Counted from the first letter of the stretch, positions 9,317 to 21,583 are shown. The stretch is 64,000 nt of DNA from Bufo bufo (GCF_905171765.1 NC_053390.1:136788820-136852819), one strand, 5' to 3'. Numbers and translations: made by a program. The notes: generated from the sequence alone by a model not told the origin.

Positions 9317-10874
9317 CAGTCGTGGCCAAAAGTTTTGAGAATGACACAAATATTAGTTTTCACAAAGTTTGCTGCTAAACTGCTTTTAGATCTTTGTTTC
9401 AGTTGTTTTTGTGATGTAGTGAAATATAATTACACGCACTTCATGCGTTTCAAAGGCTTTTATCGACAATTCCATGACATTTATGCAAAGAGTCAGTATT
9501 TGCAGTGTTGGCCCTTCTTTTTCAGGACCTCTGCAATTCGACTGGGCATGCTCTCAATCAACTTCTGGGCCAATTCCTGACTGATAGCAACCCATTCTTT
9601 CATAATCACTTCTTGAAGTTTGTCAGAATTAGTGGGTTTTTGTTTGCCCACCCGCCTCTTGAGGATTGACCACAAGTTCTCAATGGGATTAAGATCTGGG
9701 GAGTGTCCAGGCCATGGACCCAAAATGTCAACGTTTTGGTCTCCGAGCCACTTAGTTATCACTTTTGCCTTATGGCACGGTGCTCCATCGTGCTGGAAAA
9801 TGCATTGTTCTTCACCAAACTGTTGTGGGATTGTTGGAAGAAGTTGCTGTTGGAGGGTGTTTTGGTACCATTCTTTATTCATGGCTGTGTTTTTGGGCAA
9901 AATTGTGAGTGAGCCCACTCCCTTGGATGAGAAGCAACCCCACACATGAATGGTCTCAGGATGCTTTACTGTTGGCATGACACAGGACTGATGGTAGCGC
10001 TCACCTTTTCTTCTCCGGACAAGCCTTTTTCCAGATGCCCCAAACAATCAGAAAGAGGCTTCATCGAAGAATATGACTTTGCCCCAGTCCTCAGCAGTCC
10101 ATTCACCATACTTTCTGCAGAAGATCAATCTGTCCCTGATGGTTTTTTTTGGAGAGAAGTGGCCTTTTTGCTGCCCTTCTTGACACCAGGCCACCTTCCA
10201 AAAGTCTTCGCCTCACTGGGCATGCAGATGTGCTCACTCCTGCCTGCTGCCATTCCTGAGCAAGCTCTGCACTGGTGGCACTCCGATCCCGCAGCTGAAT
10301 CCTCTTTAGGAGACGATCCTGGCGCTTGCTGGACTTTCTTGGACGCCCTGAAGCCTTCTTAACAAGAATTGAACCTCTTTCCTTGAAGTTCTTGATGATC
10401 CTATAAATTGTTGATTGAGGTGTAATCTTAGTAGCCACAATATCCTTGCCTGTGAAGCCATTTTTATGAAACGCAATGATGCCTGCACGCTTTTCTTTGC
10501 AGGTCACCATGGTTAACAATGGAAGAACAATGATTTCAAGCATCACCCTCCTTTTAACATGTCAAGTCTGCCATTTTAACCCAATCAGCCTGACATAATG
10601 ATCTCCAGCCTTGTGCTCGTCAACATTCTCACCTGAGTTAACAAGACGATTACTGAAATTATCTCAGCAGGTCCTTTAATGACAGCAATGAAATGCAGTG
10701 GAAAGGTTTTTTTGGGATTAAGTTAATTTTCATGGCAAAGAAGTACTATGCAATTCATCTGATCACTCTTCATAACATTCTGGAGTATATGCAAATTGCT
10801 ATTATAAAAACTTAAGCAGCAACTTTTCCAATTTCCAATATTTATGTAATTCTCAAAACTTTTGGCCACGACTG
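9317..10874 (-). mobile_element. Tc1/mariner-like transposon, full length, inactive
   Basis: 1,558 bp flanked by TA at 9315-9316 and 10875-10876. The terminal inverted repeats start CAGTCGTGGCCAAAAGTTTT on both sides. Transposase is on the minus strand in two broken pieces. An internally deleted relative lies at 25317-26226. Confidence 0.93.
9493..10546 (-). pseudogene. Tc1-like transposase, DD35E-spaced, frameshifted and with a stop
   Basis: The N-terminal part (10103-10546) has a paired-like helix-turn-helix region (EKRAGIIAFHKNGFTGKDIV), a GRPRK linker and a second DNA-binding half. The C-terminal part (9493-10047) has the catalytic core: QHDGAPCH carries the second Asp and NPIENLW the Glu, with 35 residues between them. 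The first catalytic Asp (FFDEASF) lies just upstream. The two parts are separated by a frameshift in a run of eight A on the minus strand (10141-10148) and by a TGA at 10048-10050 where the second copy in this window encodes Arg. It would cut and paste its own element if intact. DD35E spacing separates it from classical DD34E Tc1 elements and recalls the Traveler-type group, but that needs an alignment. Confidence 0.85.
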
Positions 10875-10876
10875 TA

Positions 10877-12099
10877 CATTTACTTATTCTTACATCAGCT
10901 GTTAATGTAATTCTATACCAATAAGATTGTTCTGTCTTTATACACGTTCACATAGTGTGCAGTCTGACATTCAGTATAAACCATTCCTGTCTTCCAAATA
11001 AGAGGACTGTTCTCTGTAGTCTGAGTGGAGTATTTGATGTGATCAATCAATTGTGTGGTAAAACTATAAGAATACAAATAACATGTATAAGTGTAAAGCA
11101 TAACATGTATCAGCAGAAAGCATAGAACAGGATGTATTATAGCATTACATTAACACTGGGCAGATGTCCAAAATGGCTGCCTATACATAGGAATGCATTT
11201 CTAGCATCTAACAGTTAGAACCTCTTTCCCTAAGTAACACTTATACCTAGCTAAACAGCACTGCATAACACAATATCCCTGAAACAAAGGTAGAAGTCTC
11301 ACCAGATATGCTTGCAAAAGGATGGTGGAGTTTGAGAAGATATGCAGAAGGACAGCTCTGCTGGTGTGTCCTTGATAACTGTAGACTGAGACTGGGCTTC
11401 TCTTGCCCAGAATACATTACACTCCCACAATACAATAATCTTTATTAACAGAAAAACAAAGTGTAGTACATTTTTAAGACCGCTAGATGGTGCTATTACC
11501 AAACTAATAACTACAGAAATACGAGAATTGCAGCAGAATGAATTAGAAATGAAATACACGTGATCTGAAATAAATCTACCTGTGCTGGGGCAGAACACAG
11601 ATGGAAGCCTTTATTATTCCAGTGCCAACATGCCAACCAATACCATCCAGTCTGCACCCCTTAGGAGGGCCAGGTCTTAATGATGACCATCCTCATCTTT
11701 TGCAGCAAGATGCAGAGAGAGGAGAATATAAGGTGATGTGGAGTAGGAGGAAAAGAAGATTGCAGAAGAAGGGCTCCTACCTGTAGGGCAAGAGAGCGCT
11801 GAGGTTGGAGAAGTGGGTATGCCACAGCTGATTAATATTCAATATTTACTGTCAAATAACTTGCAGGAGATTGCAGGCCAGAACAGCAATAATTTGCATA
11901 TTGTCCCCCCACTTAACCAGACAAACCCCATACCAGAAACAGCCCCTGTTTAAAGGTGCAGCGTGGGCATTAACAATAAAGAAGGACTATACAGTTTAGT
12001 CTTGAAAGGCAGCTTCCGGCTAATTGGCTGCCCAGTTCACAGAATGGCCGCAACTCACCCGCAGCATGCCTGCTCTGTGTGGCCGTACCCTAAGGCATA
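10877..12099. other. Unassigned intronic sequence
   Basis: AT-rich with no clear boundaries. The segment around 11120-11650 (containing GACCGCTAGATGGTGCTATT) has the look of an old retroelement or solo repeat, but I could not identify its ends. Confidence 0.4.
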
Positions 12100-12240
12100 G
12101 TGGCCTGGGTATACCTGATAAATCAGGTATGCCTGATTTATAGCAATTTGTGACAAATTAATTTGGAATGAATCAAATTTCTTTGCTAACTTCGGCAAAG
12201 TTGCCAAATCAAATTTTTCAAAACTTCGCTCATCTCTAGA
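12100..12240. mobile_element. Repeat end of the TCGCTCATCTCTAG type
   Basis: Ends in AAAACTTCGCTCATCTCTAG, a terminal motif common in frog repeats, and contains an internal hairpin (ATACCTGATAAATCAGGTAT). It may be the right end of a repeat starting near 8915. Confidence 0.4.
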
Positions 12241-12366
12241 CAGAACCTCTGAAACCATGCACAGTGGGACCCCAGGGTTTATTGGGTTGGGGGATTTTGC
12301 TGAATTTTTACTTATGGAAACCAGTTTACATTAATTCATAGCTGAAACAGTTATATATAAGTAAGG

Positions 12367-12696
12367 TTAGTTTCACACTAGCGGAAATTTTTTTCGGCAG
12401 GCTGATCCTCTAGAGTCACCATATTTGGCATAGCTGGATACTATCTTTCCCCACTGAAGCCCATTGACTATAATGGGACACGGCAGGTATCTGGCCTGTT
12501 TCTAGCATTAGTGCCGGTATTCAAAAAACACTGCTTGCAGCTGTATCTGTCTGGCCAAATCTCAGCACTAACAGGCCGGATTGCTGGGTCTCATTATAGT
12601 CAATGGGCCCTGGCGGTGCTCTAGTGGTCTCCGGTAAACTTCGACAGGCTGTTCCTCTGCCGGGAACATTTTAGCGTTGGTGTGAAACTAGTCTAA
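12367..12696. mobile_element. Harbinger-like MITE, TTAGTTTCACACTAGCG family
   Basis: The left end TTAGTTTCACACTAGCG matches the inverse of the right end (GTGTGAAACTAGTCTAA). The interior contains CATTGACTATAATGG. Non-coding. Confidence 0.6.
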
Positions 12697-14154
12697 TCCA
12701 AGCTAGTTCCTCACAAAAGCAATGTATAGTAATAAGGCTGTAGGATTTGGGTATCATCAGAAAATAATTTTCCTAGAGCTCAGTAAAGAAATTATAAAGT
12801 AACATCAGACGTATAGTATCATACAGTGTAGATTACATTGCAGTATGTGGAATCATCAGGGTATTTCCTTCACGAGACACTATAAAATGAATGGAACTGA
12901 ATCACTGGCAAACATTATATTCCATCCATGGGTATTTAGCTGAAATTAAGCAATTTTCCAGTCCTACATTTTTATTTCATAGCTAAACACAACTAAAAAT
13001 AATGCGGATGGCTCATCAGCAGAAGCGCACACTAACCGCATCTATATTAAGAAAGTGACGTCACGCCAGTCTGTCAAAGCTGTGGCAGGTAAGGTTCAAA
13101 CTACACAATGTCACATAGAACAGGCTTGAAAGAAACCTTTCACTCGCCTCTACTGCTAAATTAACATAAAATAAAATAGCACAATACGGGCAGAGTAGAA
13201 GCAACAAACCAGCCTAGCATGGAAATAAAGTCATTGGGAGGTCCCATGCTTCTAAATATAGAAGGGCTGTGGTCATAGCTGTGGTCAGATGGGCTGGAGG
13301 CCACTGCTGCTGCCATGGAGTGAAACTGTGGTCTGCATTTGGGCAGTTACTCGCTGTTATGGGGGCTATCTGTCCCATTTGTCCTGGCAGGGAAAGCCGC
13401 ATAGCCCACACTAGGAGGTCCAGTACTTCCTCTAAATATAGAGGGACTTTGGTGATATAAAGTGTGGGGGTGGTTGTAGCTGTCCTAGAGTGAAATTGTG
13501 GCTTTCATTGGGGTAATCTCTGGCTGTCCTGAGGACCATCTGTTGTCATCGCAGGAAGGCAATGTGTATCTGTCAGGAGGCAATCTTTGGCTATCATAGG
13601 ATGGAAGAAATGAATAACAACAATTAGAGACATTTGGAACGGCTCACGCAATGCTTCTACAGGTTGTCAGCAGCCAAGCGTTACAGGACTATAGTGACCC
13701 CTCTGGTGAGGCACAGTATTTCATTGGGTCTCATGCAAACACGTAGGTTACATGCCTATGGGAAATACTTTGTATACAGTGCATATACCTCTATATGATA
13801 AATAATCCGGGCACAGGACATACCAGGGAACATTGTGATACTTGTGAGACATTTCTTGCAATGTGAATTTTGGATTATGTGTGGCCGTGCTGTATAAAAA
13901 GCTAACAACTTAGAACTGTTGTGGGTTAGGTCAGGTCAGGGAACAGAGAAAACCCTTGGAACAAAGTATTTTCATGTGAGACAATGAACTAATCCATGTG
14001 CCGCTAGGACCTTGGTGCAGTGTACAGTGCTGCTATATACAGTGTAGCCTCTGCTTATTATTAATAGTAACCTGACGAGGCAAATAACCATTGTCTCCGG
14101 CTGATATCCAGACACAGATTACAGCAGGAAGATAAGGGATTGATTTGTCACTCC
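12697..14154. other. Unassigned intronic sequence
   Basis: No recognised repeat boundary or gene. A consensus CRE octamer TGACGTCA occurs at 13056-13063. A 'GGTCATAGCTGTGGTCAG'-type local duplication is present around 13270-13450. Confidence 0.4.
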
Positions 14155-14157
14155 TAA

Positions 14158-15436
14158 GGCCTCTTTCACACGGGCGAGATTTCCGCGCGGGTGCAATGCG
14201 GGAGGTGAACGCATTGCACCCGCACTAAATCTGGACCTATTCATTTCTATGGGGCTGTGCACATGAGCTGTGATTTTCACGCATCACTTATGCGTTGCGG
14301 GAAAATCGCAGCATGCTCTATATTGTGCGTTTATCACGCAACGCAGGCCCCATAGAAGTGAATGGGGCTGAGTGAAAATCGCAAGCATCCGCAATCAAGT
14401 GCGGATGCGGTGCGATTTTCACGCATGGTTGCTACGTGACAGTCTATTCACTGTATTATTTTCCCTTATAACATGGTTATAAGGGAAAATAATAGCATTC
14501 TTTAATACAGAATGCTTAGTAGGTGGTCAATTGAGGGTTAAAAAATAAAAAATTATTAACTCACCTTCTCCTCTTGATCGCGTAGCTGCCGGTCTCTTCT
14601 TACTTCTTTAATCATGAGCTGCCGGCTAAAGGACCTGTGGTGACGTCATATCACATGGTCCAATCACATGATCCATCACCGTGGCGATGGACCATGTTAT
14701 TGGACCATGTGATCTGACGTCACCACAGGTCCTTTAGCTGGCAGCAGCTCATGATTAAAGAAGTAAGAAGAGACCGGCAGCTACGCGATCAAGAGGAGAA
14801 GGTGAGTTAAAGGGAACCTGTCACCGGGATTTTGGGTATAGAGCTGAAGACATGGGTTGCTAGATGGCCGCTAGCACATCCGCAATACCCAGTCCCTATA
14901 GCTCTCTGTGCTTTTATTGTGTAAAAAAAACGATTTGATACATATGCAAATTATCATAAAAGAGTCATATCTTACTTGTGTGACCAGAGAAGAGTCATAT
15001 TTTCAAGTTCTGACTCATCTCAGGTTAATTTGCATATGTATTAAATCGGTTTTTATACACAATAAAAGCACACAGAGCTATGGGGACTGTATATTGCGGA
15101 TGTGCTAGCGGCCATCTAGCAACCCATGTCCTCAATTGACCATCTACTAAGCATTCTGTATTAAAGAATGCTATTATTTTCCCTTATAACCATGTTATAA
15201 GGGAAAATAATAACATCTACACCGAACCCAAACCTGAACTTCTGTGAAGAAGTCCGGGTCTGGGTACCACAGTCAGTTTTTTATCACGCGCGTACAAAAC
15301 GCATTGCACCCGCGCAATAAAAACTGAACAACGGAACGCAATCGCAGTCAAAACTGACTGCAATTGGGTACCTACTCGCGCGGGTTTGCCGCAACGCATC
15401 CGGACCTTATCCGGACACGCTCGTGTGAACTCAGCC
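14158..15436. mobile_element. Large palindromic Harbinger-like MITE with a T2 insertion
   Basis: TAA at 14155-14157 and 15437-15439. The left end GGCCTCTTTCACACGGGCG is mirrored at the right, where CGCTCGTGTGAACTCAGCC shows some decay. Inner arms contain CGCATCACTTATGCGTTGCG and TTTTCCCTTATAACATGG with its inverse. The centre is a palindrome around 14685 with two CRE octamers (TGACGTCA at 14641-14648 and 14715-14722). A truncated T2 MITE is inserted in the right arm. The same family is seen at 31271-32159. Confidence 0.75.
14811..15132. mobile_element. T2/Kolobok-type MITE, right end deleted
   Basis: Begins AGGGAACCTGTCACCGGG after TTAA at 14807-14810 and is a hairpin centred near 14985, with arms containing GGTTGCTAGATGGCCGCTAG. 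The mirror of the first roughly 45 bases is absent: the right arm stops at CCCATGTCCTC and continues directly into the host MITE (AATTGACCATC). A deletion therefore removed its right end plus some host sequence. Confidence 0.7.
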
Positions 15437-15439
15437 TAA

Positions 15440-16936
15440 GGCCTCATGCACACGACCGTTGTGTGCATCCGTGGCCGTTGTTCAGTTTTCCGTGATTTTC
15501 AGCGGACCCATTGACTTTGAATGGGTCCGTTGAAAACTCGGAAAATGCACCGTTGTTCATCAGCGGCCGTGATCCGTGTTTCCTGTCCGTCAAAAAAATA
15601 TGACCTGTCCTATTTTTTTGACGGACAACGGTTCACGGACCCATTCAAGTCAATGGGTCCGTGAAAGAACACGGATGCACACAAGATTGGCATCCGCGGC
15701 CGTGATCCGTGGCCGTAGGTTACTTTCATACAGACGGATCCGAAGATCCGTCTGCATAAAAGCTTTTTCAGAGCTGAGTTTTCACAAAGTGAAAACTCAT
15801 ATCCAACAGTATATTCTAACACAGAGGCGTTCCCATAGTGATGGGGACGCTTCTAGTTAGAATATACTACGAAATGTGTAGATGACTGCCCCCTGCTGCC
15901 TGGCAGCACCCGATCTCTTACAGGGGGCTGTGATCCGCACAATTAACCCCTCAGGTGCTGCACCTAAAGGGTTAATTGTGCATATCATAGCCCCCCATAA
16001 GAGATCAGGGCAGACCCCCCTCCCTCCCCAGTTTTAATTTCATTGGCAGACCCCCCTCCCTCCCTCTATTGTATTATTTTCATTGGTGGCACAGTGTGCG
16101 GCCCCCCCCCCCCCCCCCCCGGCCCCCCTTCCCTCCCTCTATTGTATTATTTTCATTGGTGGCACAGTGTGCGGCCTCCCCTCTCCCCCCCCCTGATCAT
16201 TGGTGGCAGCGGAGAGTTCCGATCGGAGTCCCAGTTTAATCGCTGGGGCTCCGATCGGTAACCATGGCAACCAGGACGCTACTGCAGTCCTGGTTGCTAT
16301 GGTTACTTAGCAATATTAGAAGCATCATACTTACCTGCTGCTCTGTCTGTGACCGGCCGGGAGCTCCTCCTACTGGTAAGTGACAGATCATTAAGCAATG
16401 CGCCGCACAGACCTGTCACTTACCAGTAGGAGGAGCTCCCGGCCGGCACCTGAGGGGTTAATTGTGCGGATCACTGCCCCCTGTAAGAGATCGGGTGCTG
16501 CCAGGCAGCAGGGGGCAGTCATGTACACAGTTCTTAGTATATTCTAACTTGAAGCGTCCCCATCACCATGGGAACGCCTCTGTGTTAGAATATACTGTCG
16601 GATCTGAGTTTCACGATCTATCGAATTGGAGAAAACTCCGATCCGATGGTATAATAGGGATTCCTGACTTTACATTGAAAGTCAATGGGGGACAGATCCG
16701 TTTGCAATTGCACCATATTGTGTCAACGTCAAACGGATCCGTCCCCATTGACTTGCATTGTAAGTCAGGACGGATCCGTTTGGGTCCGCACGGCCAGGCG
16801 GACACCAAAACGACTTTTTTTTCATGTCCGTGGATCCTCCAAAAATCAAGGAAGACCCACGGACGAAAAACCGGTCACGGATCACGGACCCCGTTTTTGC
16901 GGACCTTAAAAAAAAAACGGTCATGTGCATGAGGCC
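15440..16936. mobile_element. Giant nested palindromic Harbinger-like MITE, copy 1
   Basis: 1,497 bp between TAA at 15437-15439 and 16937-16939. Outer ends are GGCCTCATGCACACGACCG and the inverse. The next layer inward is a pair around 15815-15860 and 16535-16600 (GGGACGCTTC, TTAGAATATAC). Within that is a pair with CCTGCTGCCTGGCAGCACCC and CTCTTACAGGGGG. The core hairpin uses GAGCTCCTCCTACTGGTAAG at 16372. The polyC-rich block (16015-16200) is present only in the left arm, so the right arm has lost about 0.4-0.5 kb compared with the copy at 17467. Confidence 0.75.
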
Positions 16937-16939
16937 TAA

Positions 16940-17463
16940 CACTGCACACCATGTTATTTTTAGTAGAAGTGACAATGCCATAGGTGTTTCCCAGTATGCT
17001 AAATTAGAGCCGCTGCCATGATGATTAATTGCTCTAGTCAATTTAGACTCAGGCGTGTAGCACTGAATACACTGGCAGGGTGCCAATGGGGAGACAGGGC
17101 ATCTTATTAGGACTGCCTATGACTAACCATGTAGATGGAGAGACTTTCATAACAGCACACGAGCACTTTTTTCTCTGCATCCGATCTGCATTTTTTGTGG
17201 ATCGGATGCGGAATGCTTCATTTCAATAGAGCAGCAAAAACTGTGGACGGCACACTGTGCTGGTCTAAATTTTCTTGCATTCATAGAGGGAAGAGTGTCA
17301 ATCATTTATAGGACCTCTTTTCTTGACTTCAGAGCATAGAATAAGCATAGATCTAAATGTATAAATTATAATAAAAGTTTTACTGAATCTTTTACCCCCA
17401 AAAAAACACATATCAATCTGCTCAGCTCCTCCTGCTCTATAACATGTAGCTCAAACATCAAGT
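16940..17463. other. Unassigned spacer with a MITE-like scrap
   Basis: Around 17175-17270 it contains GCATCCGATCTGCATTTTTT and its inverse, related to neighbouring MITE interiors; otherwise nothing recognised. Confidence 0.4.
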
Positions 17464-17466
17464 TGA

Positions 17467-19585
17467 GGCCTCATGCACACGACCGTTGTGTGCACCCGTG
17501 GCCGTTGTGCCGTTTTCCGTTTTTTTTCGCGGACCCATTGACTTTCAATGGGTCCGTGGAAAAATCGGAAAATGCACCGTTTTGCAGCCGCATCCGTGAT
17601 CCGTGTTTCCTGGCCGTGAAAAAAATATGACCTGTCCTATTTTTTTCACGGCCAACGGTTCACGGACCCATTCAAGTCAATGGGTCCGTGAAAGAACACG
17701 GATGCACACAAGATTGGCATCCGTGTCCGTGATCCGTGGCCGTAGGTTAGTTTTTATACAGACGGATCCGAAGATCCGTCTGCATAAAGCTTTTTCAAAG
17801 CTGAGTTTTCACTTCGTGAAAACTCAGAACCGACAGTATATTCTAACACAGAAGCGTTCCCATGGTGATGGGGACGCTTCTAGTTAGAATACACTACAAA
17901 CTGTGTACAAGACTGCCCCCTGCTGCCTGGCAGCACCCGATCTCTTACAGGGGGCCGTGATCAGCACAATTAACCCCTTCAGGTGCGGCACCTGAAAGGG
18001 TTAATTGTACTATCATATCCCCCTGTAAGAGATCAGGGCTGCCAGGCAGCAGGGGGCAGACCCCCCCCCCCCTCCCCAGTTTGAATATCATTGGTGGCCA
18101 GTGCGGCACCCCCCCCCTCCCTCTATTGTAATAATTCGTTGGTGGCACAGTGTGCGCCCCCCCCCCCTTCCTCCCTCTATTGTAATAAATCGTTGGTGGC
18201 ACAGTGTGCGCCCCCCCTTCCCCCCCCCCCCCCCCTCTATAGCATTAACAACGTTGGTGGCCAGTGTGCAGCCTCCCATCTCCCCCCCCCCTCCCCCCCA
18301 TCATCATTGGTGGCAGCGGAGTTCTGATCGGAGTCCCAGTTTAATCGCTGGGGCTCCGATCGGTAACCATGGCAACCAGGACGCTACTACAGTCCTCGTT
18401 GCCATGGTTACTTAGCAATAGTACAATAGTAGAAGATTAATACTTACCTGCTGCTGCGATGTTCGTGTCCGGCCGGGAGCTCCACCTACTGGTAAGTGAC
18501 AGTGACAGGTCTGTGCGGCGCATTGCTAAATGAACCGTCACTTACCAGTAGGAGGAGCTCCCGGCCGGACACGAACATCACAGCTCCCAGGTAAGTATGA
18601 ATCTTGTACTATTGCTAGTAACCCGCTGCCACCAATGATCGGGGGGGGGGGGGGGGGCGCAAGATGGGAGGCCGCACACTGGCCACCAATGTTGTTAATG
18701 CTATAGAGGGAGGGGGGCCAATGATTGCCACCAACGATTTATTACAATAGAGGGAGGAAGGGGGGGGGGGGGGGGGGGGGGGGGGCCACACTGTGCCACC
18801 AACGAATTATTACAATAGAGGGAGGAAGGGGGGGGGGGGCACACTGTGCCCCCCACGATTTATTACAATGGGGGAAGGGGGGGGGGGCCGCACTGGCCAC
18901 CAATGATATTCAAACTGGGGAGGGGGGGGGGGGGGGGGTCTGCCCCCTGCTGCCTGGCAGCCCTGATCTCTTACAGGGGGATATGATAGTACAATTAACC
19001 CCTTCAGGTGCGGCACCTGAGGGGTTAATTGTGCTGATCACGGCCCCCTGTAAGAGATCGGATGCTGCTAGGCAGCAGGGGGCAGTCATGTACACAGTTT
19101 GTAGTATATTCTAACTAGAAGCGTCCCCATCACCATGGGAACGCCTCTGTGTTAGAATATACTGTCGGAAATGAGGTTTCACGATCTAACTCATATCCGA
19201 CAGTATATTCTAACATAGAGGCGTTCCCATGGTGATGGGGACGCTTCAAGTTAAAATATACCATCGGATTGGAGAAAACTCCGATCTGATGGTATAAAAG
19301 GGACTCCGGACTTTACATTGAAAGTCAATGGGGACGGATCCGTTTGAAATGGCACCATATTGTGTCAACGTCAAACGGATCCGTCCCCATTGACTTGCAT
19401 TGTAATTCAGGACGGATCCGTTTGGCTCCGCACGGCCAGGCGGACACCAAAATGACTTTTTTTTCATGACCGTGGATCCGCCAAAAATCAAGGAAGACCC
19501 ACGGACGAAAAAACGGTCACGGATCACGGACCTACGGACCCTGTTTTTGCGGACCGTGAAAAAAAACGTTCGTGTGCATGAGGCC
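17467..19585. mobile_element. Giant nested palindromic Harbinger-like MITE, copy 2
   Basis: 2,119 bp flanked by TGA on both sides (17464-17466 and 19586-19588), an off-consensus but matching three-base target. It has the same layered architecture as copy 1, with both polyC/polyG blocks retained: left 18061-18300, right 18635-18940. The palindrome centre is near 18510, around the GTGCGGCGCATTGC loop. The right arm contains a run of 26 G at 18760-18785. ORFs on both strands through the C/G tracts are not genes. Confidence 0.78.
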
Positions 19586-19669
19586 TGAATGTGACAGGTT
19601 CTCTTTAAAAAAAAAAGGTTCCCATTTTTGCAGATGCAAAAAATTGATCAATTGCTTAAAAAACACTAA

Positions 19670-19999
19670 GGCCTCTTGCACACGACTGTATGTATTTTGC
19701 GCTCTGCAAAAAACGGATCCGCAAGAAATACAGATGACGTCCATGTGCATTCCGTTTTTTTGCGGAACGGAACAGCTGGCCCCCAATAGAACAGTTCTAT
19801 CCTTTTCTGTAATGCGGACAATAATACGACATGTTCTATTTTTTTACGGAATAAAAATATGAACATACGGAAACGGAATGCACACGGAGTACCTTCCGTT
19901 TTTTTTTTGCAGACCCATTGAAATAATTGGTTCCGTATAAGGTTCGGAAAAAAAAACATAACGGACACAAAAAGAAAATACGTTTGTGTGCATAAGCCC
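19670..19999. mobile_element. Harbinger-like MITE, GGCCTCTTGCACACGAC family, copy 1
   Basis: TAA at 19667-19669 and 20000-20002. Left end GGCCTCTTGCACACGACTG, right end CGTTTGTGTGCATAAGCCC. The interior contains ACGGATCCGCAAG and repeated CCGTTTTTTT tracts. Non-coding. Confidence 0.68.
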
Positions 20000-20085
20000 T
20001 AATACTCATCTTGAACTTGGACCTTTGTGGATGCAAAACGGTCCGAGTTTTTGCACCTGTAAAACAGACGCAGACGTGTGAATAA

Positions 20086-20355
20086 GGCCTCTTGCACACG
20101 ACCGTATGGATTTTTCAGTATTTTGTGTTCCGCAAAAAACGGATCCGCAAAAAATACAGATGACATCCGTGTGCATTCCATTTTTTGCGGAACAGAACAG
20201 CTGGCCCCTGATAGAACAGTACTATCCTTGTCCGTTATGCGGACAATAGGACATCTTTGAACGGAATGAAAAAACGGAAATACGGAAACTGAAGGCATAC
20301 GGAGTACCTTTCGTTTTTTTTGAGGATACATTGAAATTAATAGTTCCATATATGG
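20086..20355. mobile_element. Harbinger-like MITE, GGCCTCTTGCACACGAC family, copy 2, right end lost
   Basis: TAA at 20083-20085, then GGCCTCTTGCACACGACCG and an interior parallel to copy 1 for about 260 bp. It stops where the next MITE begins (TGTTTCACATGAGCGAG). Confidence 0.6.
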
Positions 20356-20753
20356 TCTGTCTGTTTCACATGAGCGAGTTTTCCGAGCGGGTGCAATGCG
20401 TGATGTGAACGCATAGCACCTGCACTGAATCCTGGCCCATTCTTTTCAGTGGGTCTGTGTACATGCAGCATGTTCTATATTCTTCTATTTTCACGCAGCC
20501 CTGGCCCCATAGATGTAAATGGGGCTTCAGTGAAAAACGGAAAAAATCCAGAAGTAATGTTTGTAAACCTTCAGTTTTTTATCACGCGCAGGAAAAACAC
20601 ATCATAACGCATTACACTCGCCGGAAAAAACTGAACAACTGAACGTAATCACAGACAAAACTGACTGAACTTGCTTGCAAAATGGTGCGAGTTTCCCTGA
20701 ACACATCCTGAACGCATCCGGACTTAATCCTTCACGCTCATGTGAAAGAGACC
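20356..20753. mobile_element. Harbinger-like MITE, TTTCACACGAGCG family, degraded
   Basis: Left TGTTTCACATGAGCGAGTTT and right CACGCTCATGTGAAAGAGACC, with TAA at 20754-20756. It shares the CGGGTGCAATGCG and CATCCGGACTTAATCC modules with 20900-21356. Confidence 0.58.
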
Positions 20754-20899
20754 TAAGTCTTAACTCTCTTAGTGGTTTCACGCATAGGTTCCTGCTGGTA
20801 TGTTTCTGCAGTTTTGTTTTTTTAGAGGTGTTTTTTGCAGCATTTTTTGTTGTAAAAACGCCAGCTCCAGATGCAAATTCATGTGTGTAAGGACCCTAA

Positions 20900-21356
20900 G
20901 GCCCCTTTCACACGAGCGAGTTTTCCGCGCGGGTGCAATGCGTAATATGAACGCATAGCACCCGCACTGAATCCTGACCCATTCATTTCAATGGGTCTGT
21001 GTACATTAGCATTTTTTTCACGCATCAGTTCTGCGTTGTGTGAAAAACGCAGCATGTTCTATATTCTGCATTTTTCACGCAGCCCTAGCCCCATAGAAGT
21101 GAATGGGGCTTCAGTGAAAAACGCATTGTATCCGCAAGCAGGTGCGGATGCAATGCGTTTTTCACTGATGGTTGCTAGGAGATGTTGTTTGTAAACCTTC
21201 AGTTTTTTATCACGCGCTTAAAAAAATGCACATTGCACCCGCGCGGAAAAAACTGAACGCAATCGCAGACAAAACTGACTGAACTTGTTTGCAAAATGGT
21301 GCGAGTTTCACTGAACACATCCGGACCTAATCCGTCACGTTCGTGTGAAAGAGACC
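20900..21356. mobile_element. Harbinger-like MITE, TTTCACACGAGCG family
   Basis: TAA at 20897-20899 and 21357-21359. Left end GGCCCCTTTCACACGAGCG, right end CGTTCGTGTGAAAGAGACC. The interior hairpin pairs AACGCATTGTATCCGCAAGC with a downstream inverse. The left TAA is shared with the end of another short element. Confidence 0.72.
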
Positions 21357-21583
21357 TAACAGTCAGATATCTAATGCTCCATCCACTCATCAGTGAAACT
21401 GTGCACTTGTGTGCGTAAAAAAGGAAATGTGCTTTAAAAAGTTCTCAATAGAGATCCAACACCCACTTCTCATATGCTGCTGTATGTATAGCCACAATTA
21501 CAATTATTGCTGTGGATACAGAATATTAGATAACCTGGAAACTAACAGAACATATGTAGCAGAACTTTTAACAACATATTTAA

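Noticed and set aside
9946..10362. 138-residue plus-strand ORF
   Set aside because: Antisense shadow of the Tc1-like transposase; similarly 51231-51629 is antisense in the Tc1 fossil.
16043..19114. Proline-rich and glycine-rich ORFs
   Set aside because: They arise from polyC/polyG tracts in the nested palindromic MITEs.
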